Notes: generated from the letters alone by a model not told the origin. 64,000 bases of DNA from Longilinea arvoryzae (GCF_001050235.1 NZ_DF967972.1:2489855-2553854), one strand, 5' to 3'; positions 1-8,488 are shown, counted from the first letter of the stretch. Numbers and translations are program-made.

Positions 1-1225
1 TGCCGACACCCACCAGACGCTTTATCTGGTCGACCAGGATGGAAAGGCGGCGGCGATCGCGCTGCACGGACTGCCTGAGGTGGAGAAGTTCAGTGATGGC
101 GTTCCCGTCCACAAGGTCTCACCCCTGGATGAAAATACCGCGCTGGCCGGAATCTTCAGCGCGCCGATGCAGCGCGACAAGGAAAACGAACGCTTTGTGG
201 TCGGTGTGACGCAGAACGGTATGGTAAAGAAGACCTCGGTGACCGACCTGCCCGGACCGTCCACGCAGCAGTTTACGCTGGTCAAAGTGGATGGCGAGGA
301 TCTGCTGGGCTGGGTGTTCTTGACAAAGGGTGAGGATGACATTTTGCTCCTGACCGCGCGCGGCATGGCCATCCGCTTCAATGAGAAAGATGTGCGCCCG
401 ATGGGGTTGGTGGCGGGTGGAGTCAGTGGGATTAAACTGGCGCCGAATGATGTGGTGTGCGCTGCGCAGGCCGTGCAACCCGGCGCTGAGACGCTGCTGC
501 TGGCTTCGAATGGACAGGGCTGGCGCATCCCGCTGGAGGATTTTCCACAGCAAGGCCGTTACGGCCAGGGCGTGATCGCGTGTAAATTGCCAGCGCGGAC
601 CGATCTGGTGGGCCTGCTGGTGGGGAAGAAGACGACCAGTGGTTGGATTCACCTGCAGGTGTTGGCGGCCAAACAGGTGCGCCTGGATGAGATTCCGCTG
701 GGAAAACGCGGCGGAGCCGGAAAAGAACTGGTGCCGGTCAAAGCTGGCGACGCCGCTCTGGCGCTCTCGACTGCTTTCGACAGCCTGGAATTCTGGGAAG
801 GTAAAGCCGCGGCAGTGAAATCCAGACCCGCGCCGAAACCACGCAGCGTGGAACAGCCGGCTCTGCTGGATGTCAGCGAGGAAGGCGAGAAAAAAGCGCC
901 GGTCAAAGCCAGCCAGCGAACACCGTCCAAAGCCGCCCCGGCCAGACCGGCCGGAAAACCCGCCCCGAAATCTGCCGAAAAGAGTCCGGCCAAAGCCGCA
1001 GTGAAGAAAGCCGGGTCCGAGAAGAAATCGGTTGCGACCCAGAGCAAGCCCCAAACAAAGCCGCCGACAAAGGCCGGCCCGGTGGAAAAGACGCCGGGTA
1101 AATCCACGGCATCAAAACCCGCCAAATCCGGAGCTACCCCGGCTTCGCCCATGAAACCGGACGAGAAGAGCAAGCCCGCTGAGCCGGCTGGCTCGAAGAA
1201 ACCCAAGAAGCCGGCGGCGAAATAA
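1..1225 (+). CDS. gyrA: DNA gyrase subunit A (3' part) with basic tail
   Basis: The window opens inside this gene (frame read from base 2), so only about the last 407 residues are visible. They form the DNA-wrapping C-terminal beta-pinwheel of a type IIA topoisomerase A subunit: blade-like stretches such as ILLLTARGMAIRF, VRPMGLVAGGVSGIKL and LLLASNGQGWRIPL are typical of GyrA. The GyrA box (normally QRRGGKG) is not intact; QQGRYGQG (visible residue ~183) and GKRGGAG (~234) are the nearest matches, so a ParC-like role cannot be excluded. The last ~135 residues are an unusual Lys/Pro/Ala-rich low-complexity tail resembling eukaryotic H1 or the basic tails of some bacterial nucleoid proteins. 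It ends at a strong hairpin shared with the convergent gene. Confidence 0.85.
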   Translation, partial: ADTHQTLYLVDQDGKAAAIALHGLPEVEKFSDGVPVHKVSPLDENTALAGIFSAPMQRDKENERFVVGVTQNGMVKKTSVTDLPGPSTQQFTLVKVDGEDLLGWVFLTKGEDDILLLTARGMAIRFNEKDVRPMGLVAGGVSGIKLAPNDVVCAAQAVQPGAETLLLASNGQGWRIPLEDFPQQGRYGQGVIACKLPARTDLVGLLVGKKTTSGWIHLQVLAAKQVRLDEIPLGKRGGAGKELVPVKAGDAALALSTAFDSLEFWEGKAAAVKSRPAPKPRSVEQPALLDVSEEGEKKAPVKASQRTPSKAAPARPAGKPAPKSAEKSPAKAAVKKAGSEKKSVATQSKPQTKPPTKAGPVEKTPGKSTASKPAKSGATPASPMKPDEKSKPAEPAGSKKPKKPAAK

Positions 1226-1242
1226 ACCATTCGGTCTGAATC

Positions 1243-1273
1243 AAAAAGGCGTTTCCTTGCGAAACGCCTTTTT
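1243..1273. terminator. Bidirectional rho-independent terminator
   Basis: A perfect 13-bp stem (1243-1255 with 1261-1273), 5-nt loop, with an A-run on the left arm and a T-run on the right arm, lies between the convergent gyrA and the TIM-barrel gene. It can end transcripts from both sides. Confidence 0.9.
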
Positions 1274-1277
1274 CGAA

Positions 1278-2384
1278 CTATTTTGTCACGGAAAAACTGG
1301 TGTAATGATAGATGATCTTGTCATTCATCAGACCGAGCGAATCGACGCCGTCCAGAACCTTGCCGTTATCGCTGGTGGCCGTCCAGCTTAGATGGCGGTT
1401 GTTGTCCGTTCCGGTCTGGCCGGTGCGTTGGAAGCGCGCGTTGGGCAGCAATTCATTGAGAAAGGTGCTGTACCAGGCGCGAATGGCGAGCTGACCGTGC
1501 ACCGTGCGGGCGCTGGTAATGTGAGCGGCGTTGGAGGCATACAAAGCTGCGATTTGCTCGATATCGTGCGAATTCCAGGCATCCACCAGTTGATCGGCGA
1601 TATCTTTGGGCGGCTCGGGCGGCAATTCGCCCCAGGCGTAATCCGAAACAGCCTTCCACAATTCAGGCAAACGGCTTCGTGATTCATCCCAACTGTAGAA
1701 ATTTGCAGCCGGAATTTTCAATTCCTGTACTTTATCCAGAAATTCGACGATATCCGCAGCCGTTGGGCGCCAAGTGCCGGCGCCGTAGGCGGCTCCGGTC
1801 GGAATGACCGGCCGGTACGGGGTCATGGCTTGAAATTCCTTCACGCAACGAACCAGTTGCGAACCTGGGTTGTGGGCCTTTTCCCAGTACATTTGCGGCA
1901 TGTTCAGATCGCACTGGCTCAGGAATTCTTTCCAGGGAAACTGCGGGTGCAGGGAAGGGTAGCGAAAGGAACTCAGAGCGATGGGTGTGTTCGGAAGATC
2001 GGCGCGCAGTCTGGACATGAAAGTTCTGGCGGCGGTAGCCCGTCCGGCCGTTTTATATTCCACTTCCGCGTCGATCACATACCCATCCAGTTCAAGCTCT
2101 TTGACGCGTTGGATGGCGATGCGCGCTTCACCGACCGGATCCATGCCGTACACATAATGCCAGCCCCACACTTGAATGCCAGTGCGTTTCAATTCGGCGA
2201 CCACGGGGGGGAGATAGTCATACAGGGTCGATTTTTCGACATTGTATTTATAAATTCCGTCCGCGATTTTAAGGAGGACATGCGTCAGATTGGCCGAGCG
2301 GGCCGTCCTGGCAATCGAAGTCGGATTGGCGCCTTCGCATTTGGGTACCTTCCAGATGAAATAACCTTTTCCCTGTAGCGACAT
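1278..2384 (-). CDS. TIM-barrel (glycosidase-like) protein with SnoaL-like domain
   Basis: This 368-residue protein has no signal peptide. Residues 1-255 look like a (beta/alpha)8 barrel of the glycoside-hydrolase-like type, with strands such as THVLLKIADG, QVWGWHYVYG, DGYVIDAEVEY, NMPQMYWE and NFYSWDES. The acidic DAEVE and WDES sites sit where catalytic residues would be expected, but I cannot assign a GH family. Residues ~262-368 (IADQLVDAWNSHDIEQIAALYA onward) match the SnoaL/NTF2-like fold, used for small-ligand binding or dimerisation. An AGGAG lies 9 nt before the ATG. It is the last of four leftward genes with short gaps. Substrate unknown. Confidence 0.6.
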   Translation of the reverse strand: MSLQGKGYFIWKVPKCEGANPTSIARTARSANLTHVLLKIADGIYKYNVEKSTLYDYLPPVVAELKRTGIQVWGWHYVYGMDPVGEARIAIQRVKELELDGYVIDAEVEYKTAGRATAARTFMSRLRADLPNTPIALSSFRYPSLHPQFPWKEFLSQCDLNMPQMYWEKAHNPGSQLVRCVKEFQAMTPYRPVIPTGAAYGAGTWRPTAADIVEFLDKVQELKIPAANFYSWDESRSRLPELWKAVSDYAWGELPPEPPKDIADQLVDAWNSHDIEQIAALYASNAAHITSARTVHGQLAIRAWYSTFLNELLPNARFQRTGQTGTDNNRHLSWTATSDNGKVLDGVDSLGLMNDKIIYHYTSFSVTK

Positions 2385-2414
2385 ATCGGTTTCTCCTATC
2401 CGAACGCGAAGGTA

Positions 2415-3005
2415 TCAGAAGGCAGCGGGCAGTCCGTTGGGGCGCAGGTTGCCTTCGAGGCCCAGTTGCGGCGCGATGCTGCGCAAGGCGATGATGACGT
2501 TGTCGGTATGTTGCCAGAGATCGACGCCAAAATCAGCGGCTGCGGCGGCGATTTCTTCGCGATTCGCGCCGGCGGCAAATGCGCGGTCCTTCCACTTCTT
2601 CTTCACGGAGCTTGAAGTCAAATCATAGAGCGATCGGGAGGGGCGCACCAGGGCCACCGCTGTAACCAGTCCGGTCAGTTCGTCGCAGGCGAAGAGGGCC
2701 TTAGCCAGGGGCGTATTGCGCGGCACGCCCGAATAGTCAGCGTGACTGAGGATGGCCTGGATGATCTCCTCCGGCACGCCCTGTTCGCGCAGGATCGGCG
2801 CGCCGGCGGTGGCATGCTGCTCGGGGGTTGGGTATTTTTCCCAGTCGAAATCGTGCAGCAGGCCGGTCATGCCCCAGGTTTCGACATCCTGTTGGAGCTT
2901 GAGCGCGTAGAAGCGCATGGCCGCCTCGACGGCCAGCATGTGGTTGATCAGGTGATTACTCGTAATATATTTCTGGACAATGGAATAAGCGGTTTCGCGG
3001 TCCAT
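2415..3005 (-). CDS. HD-domain phosphohydrolase
   Basis: A 196-residue cytosolic protein with the HD metal-site pattern: His in INHMLAVE, the HD pair in GLLHDFDWEKYP, His in ILSHADYSG and Asp in CDELTG. HD proteins hydrolyse phosphoesters, often nucleotides or signalling nucleotides; this short form is widespread and functionally undefined. AGGA precedes the ATG. It lies 30 nt upstream of the TIM-barrel gene on the same strand, so the two are probably co-transcribed. Confidence 0.75.
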   Translation of the reverse strand: MDRETAYSIVQKYITSNHLINHMLAVEAAMRFYALKLQQDVETWGMTGLLHDFDWEKYPTPEQHATAGAPILREQGVPEEIIQAILSHADYSGVPRNTPLAKALFACDELTGLVTAVALVRPSRSLYDLTSSSVKKKWKDRAFAAGANREEIAAAAADFGVDLWQHTDNVIIALRSIAPQLGLEGNLRPNGLPAAF

Positions 3006-3083
3006 AAGCTTCCTGTATCGTAAAGTTAATCTCTACCCAGGGAATCGTTGCAAAAAGCATACCCAATTTGAGTTCGTTACGGT

Positions 3084-3749
3084 TTATTCGGGCGTCGATT
3101 GGGGGAAGATCGGCTCCTTATTTCCCAGGACCGGCAGCGGCCGGGTAATGAAAGTATCGATGTAGGCCACCAACGTCGCCGGCAGTTCGCGCAAATTCCA
3201 GATCGAAAGGCTGGATTTTCGGTAAGTTCGCAGGTCGGCCGAGACCCCAACCCCATCGATGCCCAGGCCGTTGCATATGACCAGGGCGCGCGGCAAGTGA
3301 AAACGTTGCGTGACCAAAATGGCTTGCTGTACGCCGAAAATCTCCTTGGCGCGATAGCAGGTGTCGTAGGTGCGCCGGCCTGCGTAATCGAGGACGATAT
3401 CTTCGTCAGGCACGCCCAATTCGAGCGCATACGCGCGCATGGCGCCGGGTTCGTTGTAATCAACAAATCGGTTGTCACCGCTCAGTAGCAGTTTTTGCAC
3501 TTTTCCGGAAAAATACAGTCCGGCTGCGGTCGCCACCCGGTCGCGCAGAACCGGAGTGGGTGAGCCGTCGCGCTGCAGGCCCGCGCCAAATACAATTGCG
3601 ACTGGCCGTTGCGGAGAGTCGTCCGGTTTAACGATCCGATTCAAGGCGTAGATTTCAGAAGCCAGGCGCGGTATGGCAAAAATCGCCACGCCTGCGGTCA
3701 CCAGAATCATTGCGATGCGAAAGATCATGCGAAATATTTTTCGTTTCAC
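3084..3749 (-). CDS. SanA/YdcF-like DUF218 membrane protein
   Basis: 221 residues with one N-terminal membrane segment (~9-27) followed by a DUF218 domain: VIFGAGLQRDGSPTPVLRDR, LLLSGDNRFVDYNEP, DYAGRRTYDTC and TQRFHLPRAL are the hallmark blocks of SanA, the envelope-barrier protein affecting vancomycin exclusion at high temperature. The start is a GTG without a clear ribosome site; an ATG seven codons in is an alternative. It follows the PhnD-like gene by 36 nt. The domain likely acts outside the membrane on cell-wall or glycan intermediates, but the reaction is unknown. Confidence 0.8.
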   Translation of the reverse strand: MKRKIFRMIFRIAMILVTAGVAIFAIPRLASEIYALNRIVKPDDSPQRPVAIVFGAGLQRDGSPTPVLRDRVATAAGLYFSGKVQKLLLSGDNRFVDYNEPGAMRAYALELGVPDEDIVLDYAGRRTYDTCYRAKEIFGVQQAILVTQRFHLPRALVICNGLGIDGVGVSADLRTYRKSSLSIWNLRELPATLVAYIDTFITRPLPVLGNKEPIFPQSTPE

Positions 3750-3785
3750 GAAAAGGATTCTACCATGCCGTTAACTATCAAGCGA

Positions 3786-4820
3786 TTATTTTCCCAATGC
3801 CTGATAGACGTCCAAACCGAGGGCATCCACAGCGCTGCGCAAGGGATCGTAAACCGAATCATCCACCACCCGCATATCCTGGATTTCGTAGTCGCCAGCC
3901 GCTGCAGCGAGAAGCGCCTTGCCGTCATCGCTCTTTACCAGATCCAGAAAGGTCTGAGTCAGCACTGAACGCATTTCAGCGGGCAAGGCAGGTGTATAGG
4001 AAAGATTGAGGTTTGGGATTACGGGATCGCTTTGCCAGAGGATCATCACCCGTTCGCGGACATCCGGCAGGTCGTTGATCACGGCCGATGAGGTGCGTGG
4101 ATCGCCGGAAATGGCAAATGTAACACCGAAATCGCAAATGCCTTTGATATACAATGCGCGGATGATCCCCGTCTGAGAAAGAAGCGTTGCACCATTGGCA
4201 ACTGTGATCTCGTTTTGCGCCAGAATTCCGGCTGGCAGGATATATCCGGAGACCGAGGTGGGGTCCGCCCAACAGGGTTTTGCGCCGTTGAGTTGGCCGA
4301 GAGCGGTGGCTGCATCTGCGGTATTGGAATTGGTGTTCGGGTCAAAGTAGGATGAAAAACCGCTATCGATATTGGCCAGGAATTGCGCGCCGTAATAATA
4401 GACGCCAAAATGATTGGTGAGCAGGGCTACATCGGCGAGTTGATTTTGATGGGCGGTGATATAGGTGATGGGTTGCAAGAAAACCAGGTGAACAGATCCG
4501 GCCTGCATTTTTGCCAGCAAGGATTCGTAATCATCCACGACCAGAATATTCACCGAAAATCCAACCGCCGAACTTAATTTCTCTGCCAGGGTGGCCGCCT
4601 GGGCTGCCTGATCGGGCGCATTTTCAGCGGGGACCAATCCGAGGATGACCGGATTGCCCTCGCTGCCCAGGGGTTCGGGGGTGAAGGTCGGGGTGGGTTC
4701 CGGTGTGGCGGATGCCGCAGAGTCGCCATTTTGCTGCGCCTGGCAGGCAAAAAGATTCAGGCTCAGAATCGCGCAAACAACGAAAATAGTCGACCACCGG
4801 TGGTGACGCGAAAGATTCAA
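3786..4820 (-). CDS. PhnD-like phosphate/phosphonate-binding lipoprotein
   Basis: A substrate-binding lipoprotein of the phosphate/phosphite/phosphonate ABC transporter family. From the TTG at 4820 it starts with a signal peptide ending in LFAC (lipid-modified Cys26), then a TPEPTPTFTPEP linker and a PhnD fold (VILGLVPAENAPDQ, LVFLQPITYI, GQLNGAKPCWADPTSVSGY). A longer reading from a TTG at 4877 adds a non-signal extension overlapping the divergent promoter, so I prefer 4820. No permease or ATPase gene lies nearby, so it may be an orphan binding protein or work with a transporter elsewhere. It heads a leftward four-gene set. Confidence 0.8.
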   Translation of the reverse strand: MNLSRHHRWSTIFVVCAILSLNLFACQAQQNGDSAASATPEPTPTFTPEPLGSEGNPVILGLVPAENAPDQAAQAATLAEKLSSAVGFSVNILVVDDYESLLAKMQAGSVHLVFLQPITYITAHQNQLADVALLTNHFGVYYYGAQFLANIDSGFSSYFDPNTNSNTADAATALGQLNGAKPCWADPTSVSGYILPAGILAQNEITVANGATLLSQTGIIRALYIKGICDFGVTFAISGDPRTSSAVINDLPDVRERVMILWQSDPVIPNLNLSYTPALPAEMRSVLTQTFLDLVKSDDGKALLAAAAGDYEIQDMRVVDDSVYDPLRSAVDALGLDVYQALGK

Positions 4821-4835
4821 GGAGGATTCCCCGCT

Positions 4836-4865
4836 TTTGACGAGAGGTGTCAAACCAGATAGAAT
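4836..4865 (+). promoter_or_regulatory. Sigma-70 promoter with overlapping inverted repeat
   Basis: TTGACG (4837-4842), 17-nt spacer and TAGAAT (4860-4865) face the DUF4230 gene. The -35 box lies in an inverted repeat TTTGAC-N7-GTCAAA (4836-4854), a possible operator for the divergent pair. Confidence 0.6.
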
Positions 4866-4917
4866 GATTATAATCAATTATTGGCCTTTCATAATCATCT
4901 CGAGAAAAGGTGTCCGC

Positions 4918-5631
4918 ATGAATCCTGAACCACAGCGCAATAACAGGGCGATCGTAATCGTTCTAGGCGTCCTGGGGTTGATCCTGGTCGTTTATTTGTT
5001 CCTGATCCTGTTTTTTGTAAAAGAGACTACCGATCGAATTTTGGCGCCGCTGGAGAATTCCAATCGAAACCTGAGCACTCAGGTGGCCGAGCTTCTTCAC
5101 CCGACGCCGACGATTTACCCGGACCCGGTAACAATCATCCATGAGGTGCGTTCATTGGCCAGATTGGAGACGATCCAATACACGGTCGAAAAGGTGATAA
5201 CGGCCGAAACCGGACAAAAACTGGGCATTCTGTTTGGAGACCGGCTCTTATTTGTGGCCTACGGCCGCGTCATTGCCGGGGTCGATTTGACGAAACTGGA
5301 AACGTCCGATCTGTACATGCAAAATGGGGCATTGCACGTCCGGCTGCCCTCGCCGGAGATTTTCGTGGCCACCCTGGATAACGATAAATCCTATGTCTAC
5401 GACCGCGAACAGGGATTATTGACTCACGGGGATGAAGACCTGGAAACTCGCGCGCGTCAGGTCGCCGAATCCGAAGTCCTACAATCGGCTGTCGCGGATG
5501 GTATTCTGGATCAGGCGTTGCAAAATGCGAAAAATTATCTGGAGCGTTTGCTGCGGAACCTGGGTTATCAGGAGATCATTTTTGAGTCCACCCCAATTTC
5601 GACCCCGACCCCGCTTCCTCCCGCCCAGTGA
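4918..5631 (+). CDS. DUF4230 membrane-anchored protein
   Basis: 237 residues starting at the ATG preceded by AAAAGGTG; an upstream in-frame start at 4837 lies in the promoter and is rejected. One N-terminal membrane helix (~15-36) is followed by an extracytoplasmic DUF4230 domain (RLETIQYTVEKVITAETGQK, VAYGRVIAGVDLTKL, ALHVRLPSPEI) and a proline-rich end (STPTPLPPAQ). Function is unknown in the family. It is divergent from the PhnD-like lipoprotein and shares the control region. Confidence 0.8.
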   Translation: MNPEPQRNNRAIVIVLGVLGLILVVYLFLILFFVKETTDRILAPLENSNRNLSTQVAELLHPTPTIYPDPVTIIHEVRSLARLETIQYTVEKVITAETGQKLGILFGDRLLFVAYGRVIAGVDLTKLETSDLYMQNGALHVRLPSPEIFVATLDNDKSYVYDREQGLLTHGDEDLETRARQVAESEVLQSAVADGILDQALQNAKNYLERLLRNLGYQEIIFESTPISTPTPLPPAQ

Positions 5632-5653
5632 AAAGAATCATCGCAAGAGGCCT

Positions 5654-5681
5654 TTGACTTTGGCCGAAAATTGTGTATGAT
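5654..5681 (+). promoter_or_regulatory. Upstream promoter candidate P1 of ROK regulator
   Basis: TTGACT (5654-5659), 16-nt spacer, TATGAT (5676-5681). It lies 65 nt upstream of a second, stronger promoter for the same gene. Confidence 0.5.
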
Positions 5682-5745
5682 AAATTATCCAACTGATTGT
5701 CTGATCAACTGAATTAGGGCTTCTCTGCCTTGTGTGTTAATTTAC

Positions 5746-5773
5746 TTGACAATGCTTTGCATTGTGCTAAAAT
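5746..5773 (+). promoter_or_regulatory. Main promoter P2 of ROK regulator
   Basis: A perfect TTGACA (5746-5751), 16-nt spacer and TAAAAT (5768-5773), about 30 nt before the TTG start codon. Confidence 0.75.
5749..5765. promoter_or_regulatory. Palindromic operator candidate inside P2
   Basis: ACAATGC-TTT-GCATTGT is a perfect 7-bp inverted repeat filling the spacer between the -35 and -10 boxes. Its position suits repression by steric block; autoregulation by the adjacent ROK repressor is the simplest inference. Confidence 0.55.
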
Positions 5774-5803
5774 TTAGACATCCAAGGATGTCGAGGCGGG
5801 CAG

Positions 5804-7024
5804 TTGAGCACGTTCTTTTGGACGATTCCAACGCAGAATGTAAAGAACATTAACAAACATGCCGTTGTGGATCTCATTCGATTCACTGCCGGGGGAATAT
5901 CGCGAATCGAATTATCGCGCCAGATGAATTTAACCCGGGCCGCAATCACTGCCATCGTCTCTGACCTTCAAGCTGCGGGGCTGGTAAGGGAAATCGAATC
6001 GCATTATCCAAGCGGCCGGCGGCCGATCGTCCTCGAGATCAATCCAGACCGCGGATATGTGGTTGGAATTGATATGGGCGCCACGCACGTCACCATTCTG
6101 GTGACCGATTTTTCTGCCCGTGTTGTCCGCGAAATGGATGAACCCCTGGATATCAATCAGGGACCGGCTGTCTGTCTCCCGCGAGTGGAGAGCCTGGTGC
6201 ATCAAATCCTGAGCGAAGCCGGTTTGAGTATAAAAGATATTTCGGCCGTCGGCGCCGGTGTCCCGGGTCCGGTCGTTGCCGGCGTGGGCGTCATGGGGCC
6301 GCCCATCATGCCCGGTTGGGATGGTTATCCAATTCGAGACGACCTGGAAAAGCGTTTCGGCGTTCCCGTATCCCTCAGCAACGATGCCGAATTAGGCGCA
6401 ATTGGCGAGTGGGCCTACGGCGCCGGACGCGGCGAGCGGGATCTGGCATATATCAAGGTCGGGACCGGCATTGGCGCCGGGCTGCTGCTGGATGGCCAGA
6501 TTTATCGCGGCGCGACAGGCTCGTCGGGCGAGATCGGACATATCACAATCGAAGAAAATGGCCCGGTTTGCACCTGCGGCAATCGCGGGTGCCTCGAGGC
6601 TCTGGCAGGCGGGCGCGCGATTGCCAATCGCGCCATTCAGGAAGTCAACAGCGGGCGGCGCACGGTGCTGACCGAAATTTCTCCTGTGAGCCAAATTCGA
6701 TCCCGGGATGTCATCGCCGCCGCGCGACGCGGAGACCTGGTCTCGCAACAAATCGTCTCTGAAGCAGGTGTTCACCTGGGTACTGCCCTGGCAAGCCTGG
6801 TCAATTTATTTAACCCAAGCATGGTCGTGGTTGGCGGCGGCGTTGCGCAAATTGGGGATCTTCTCCTGGAACCCATCCGGGAGACGGTTCACCAGCGCAG
6901 CTTGCTGCCGGCTTCCCGTTCAGTACGCATCACATCAGCATTGCTGGGCAGACGTTCATCTGCCATGGGCGCGGTCGTGCAGGCCCTCAGCATTGTGCTG
7001 CACCGTCTTTCGGAACACAGTTAA
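5804..7024 (+). CDS. ROK-family transcriptional repressor
   Basis: A 406-residue NagC/Mlc/XylR-type regulator. Residues ~10-70 are a winged helix-turn-helix (GISRIELSRQMNLTRAAITA) and the rest a ROK sugar-kinase fold with GIDMGATHV, GVPGPV, VGTGIGAGLLLDG and the zinc-binding signature CTCGNRGCLEA. Members without kinase activity act as sugar-responsive repressors. The TTG start has GAGGCGGG upstream. It lies directly before a maltose-type transporter and amylase and is preceded by a promoter with an embedded palindrome, so it most likely controls its own operon in response to a maltodextrin or glucose-type ligand. Confidence 0.85.
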   Translation: MSTFFWTIPTQNVKNINKHAVVDLIRFTAGGISRIELSRQMNLTRAAITAIVSDLQAAGLVREIESHYPSGRRPIVLEINPDRGYVVGIDMGATHVTILVTDFSARVVREMDEPLDINQGPAVCLPRVESLVHQILSEAGLSIKDISAVGAGVPGPVVAGVGVMGPPIMPGWDGYPIRDDLEKRFGVPVSLSNDAELGAIGEWAYGAGRGERDLAYIKVGTGIGAGLLLDGQIYRGATGSSGEIGHITIEENGPVCTCGNRGCLEALAGGRAIANRAIQEVNSGRRTVLTEISPVSQIRSRDVIAAARRGDLVSQQIVSEAGVHLGTALASLVNLFNPSMVVVGGGVAQIGDLLLEPIRETVHQRSLLPASRSVRITSALLGRRSSAMGAVVQALSIVLHRLSEHS

Positions 7025-7047
7025 TCCCTGGTCGAAAAGGAGGTGGT

Positions 7048-7095
7048 GTGTTACTCACAATTCGTCATTTGGGCGGTTTGATGATCTGTCGTTAA
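7048..7095 (+). CDS. Possible 15-codon leader peptide
   Basis: A strong AAAAGGAGG (7035-7043) stands before a GTG at 7048 that opens a 15-codon frame (MLLTIRHLGGLMICR) ending at TAA 7093-7095, directly before a hairpin. It could be a leader ORF coupling translation to malE expression, or chance. No homologue is recognised. Confidence 0.3.
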   Translation: MLLTIRHLGGLMICR

Positions 7096-7096
7096 C

Positions 7097-7115
7097 CGGA
7101 TGGAAAGACCATCCG
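7097..7115 (+). promoter_or_regulatory. Leader hairpin upstream of malE-like gene
   Basis: Perfect 7-bp stem CGGATGG/CCATCCG with a 5-nt loop, 2 nt after the leader-ORF stop and ~40 nt before the malE-like start. No T-run follows immediately, so it is not a classical terminator. Confidence 0.4.
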
Positions 7116-7154
7116 AATACGAGAACGCTCATTTTTTGAGATAGGAGAAAAGAG

Positions 7155-8453
7155 ATGTCTAAGAAATTCTTGACCCTGATCAGTGTTATGCTGATCGCCG
7201 TTTTTGTCCTGGTCGCCTGCGGTCCTGCGGCGACCCCGACCGCGGCAGTTGAGCCGACCTCAGCTCCCGAGGCTACCAAAGCTCCAGCCGCGACGGAAGC
7301 CCCCACAGTGGCACCCACAGAACCTACCGTGAAGGGCAATGTGGTAATCTGGCACTCCAAGAAGACCGAAGAGACGAATAGCTTAAACGCGATCATCGCC
7401 GGCTTCAAAGTGCTTTATCCTGATGTCAATGTTCAGGCGTTGTTTGTCCCGGATAACGATTTGCGCAATAAGTTCGAAACCGCAGTTGGTTCCGGTAGTG
7501 GGCCCACGATTCTCATCGGCGCTGCTGACTGGGGTCCTGCTTCTTTCAATGCCCAACTTGTTCAGGATCTCACCCCAATGCTCACGGCTGGCTTGCTGGA
7601 TACCTTGAACGACGCTGCTGTGGCATCTGTGAAATATAAGGATGCTGTCATTGGCCTGCCCATCAATTTGAAGGGTGTTGTGATGTATCGCAACTCTTCA
7701 ATTGTTGCTGAACCTGCCAAAGACCTCGCAGACTTGCTCGTAAAAGCCAAAGCTGCGAACAAGGGTGATGTAGTTGGTCTCGATTTCGAAACAGGCTTCT
7801 TCTTCGCTGCTGGGCACCTCGCTGCCATGGGTGGTAAATTGATGGACCCCAACACCGGCGAACCGACCTTCAATGATGCGACGGGTGCTGCTTGGTTAGC
7901 CGCGATTAAATCCGTCAAGACCGCAGGTTTCCCGGTGGAGAACAACAATGACAATGATGTCAACTTGTTCAAGGCTGGAAAAGCGGGCGTCATCATCGAT
8001 GGCACCTGGAATGCGAAAGCATTGTCCGATGCGATTGGCGCCGATAAACTCGTGATCGATCCATGGCCTGCTGGTATGTCGGGTTACGTTCAGAATGACA
8101 ACATCTACCTGACCACGACCGCCGCTGGCGATGATGCAATCGCCTCCGAGAAGTTCATGGAATACTTTGTGTCCAAAGAAGCTCAGGCAATGTGGGCGGA
8201 TGTGGGCACCACCATCCCGATGGCTGGCGGTATTCCTGTGATCAAGGGCATGGAAGTCAGCGATCCTGTCGAGAAGATGGAAGTCGCCGCATTTGCTGGC
8301 GGTACTGCGTTCCCTGTAATTCCCCAAATGGGCGCTTACTGGGATCCCATGAACAACGCAATCTTGTCAGTTCTGGATAAGGGTACCGATCCGGCTGCAG
8401 CTTTGCAAACAGCCTTCGACGCTGTAAAAGAAGCCGTGGCAAAAATCCAATAA
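7155..8453 (+). CDS. Sugar (maltose-type) ABC transporter binding lipoprotein
   Basis: 432 residues. The signal peptide ends in a lipobox (LVAC, Cys22), followed by a Thr/Pro/Ala-rich linker to about residue 56 and an extracytoplasmic solute-binding domain of the carbohydrate type 1 family (GNVVIWHSKKTEETNSLNAI, VGSGSGPTILIGAADWGP, VIDGTWNAKALSD). It captures sugar for the two permeases that follow. GH13 amylase and a ROK regulator in the operon point to maltodextrins, but residues alone do not fix the ligand. AGGAGA stands before the ATG. It is separated from the permeases by a hairpin that could raise its relative expression. Confidence 0.85.
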   Translation: MSKKFLTLISVMLIAVFVLVACGPAATPTAAVEPTSAPEATKAPAATEAPTVAPTEPTVKGNVVIWHSKKTEETNSLNAIIAGFKVLYPDVNVQALFVPDNDLRNKFETAVGSGSGPTILIGAADWGPASFNAQLVQDLTPMLTAGLLDTLNDAAVASVKYKDAVIGLPINLKGVVMYRNSSIVAEPAKDLADLLVKAKAANKGDVVGLDFETGFFFAAGHLAAMGGKLMDPNTGEPTFNDATGAAWLAAIKSVKTAGFPVENNNDNDVNLFKAGKAGVIIDGTWNAKALSDAIGADKLVIDPWPAGMSGYVQNDNIYLTTTAAGDDAIASEKFMEYFVSKEAQAMWADVGTTIPMAGGIPVIKGMEVSDPVEKMEVAAFAGGTAFPVIPQMGAYWDPMNNAILSVLDKGTDPAAALQTAFDAVKEAVAKIQ

Positions 8454-8488
8454 CATCCGTGTTGGATAAGGTCGCAATGAGGTAAGAA

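Noticed and set aside
4821..4917. Longer starts for the PhnD-like (4877) and DUF4230 (4837) genes
   Set aside because: Both would make the divergent genes overlap each other and their promoter; the inner starts have better ribosome sites or a proper signal peptide.
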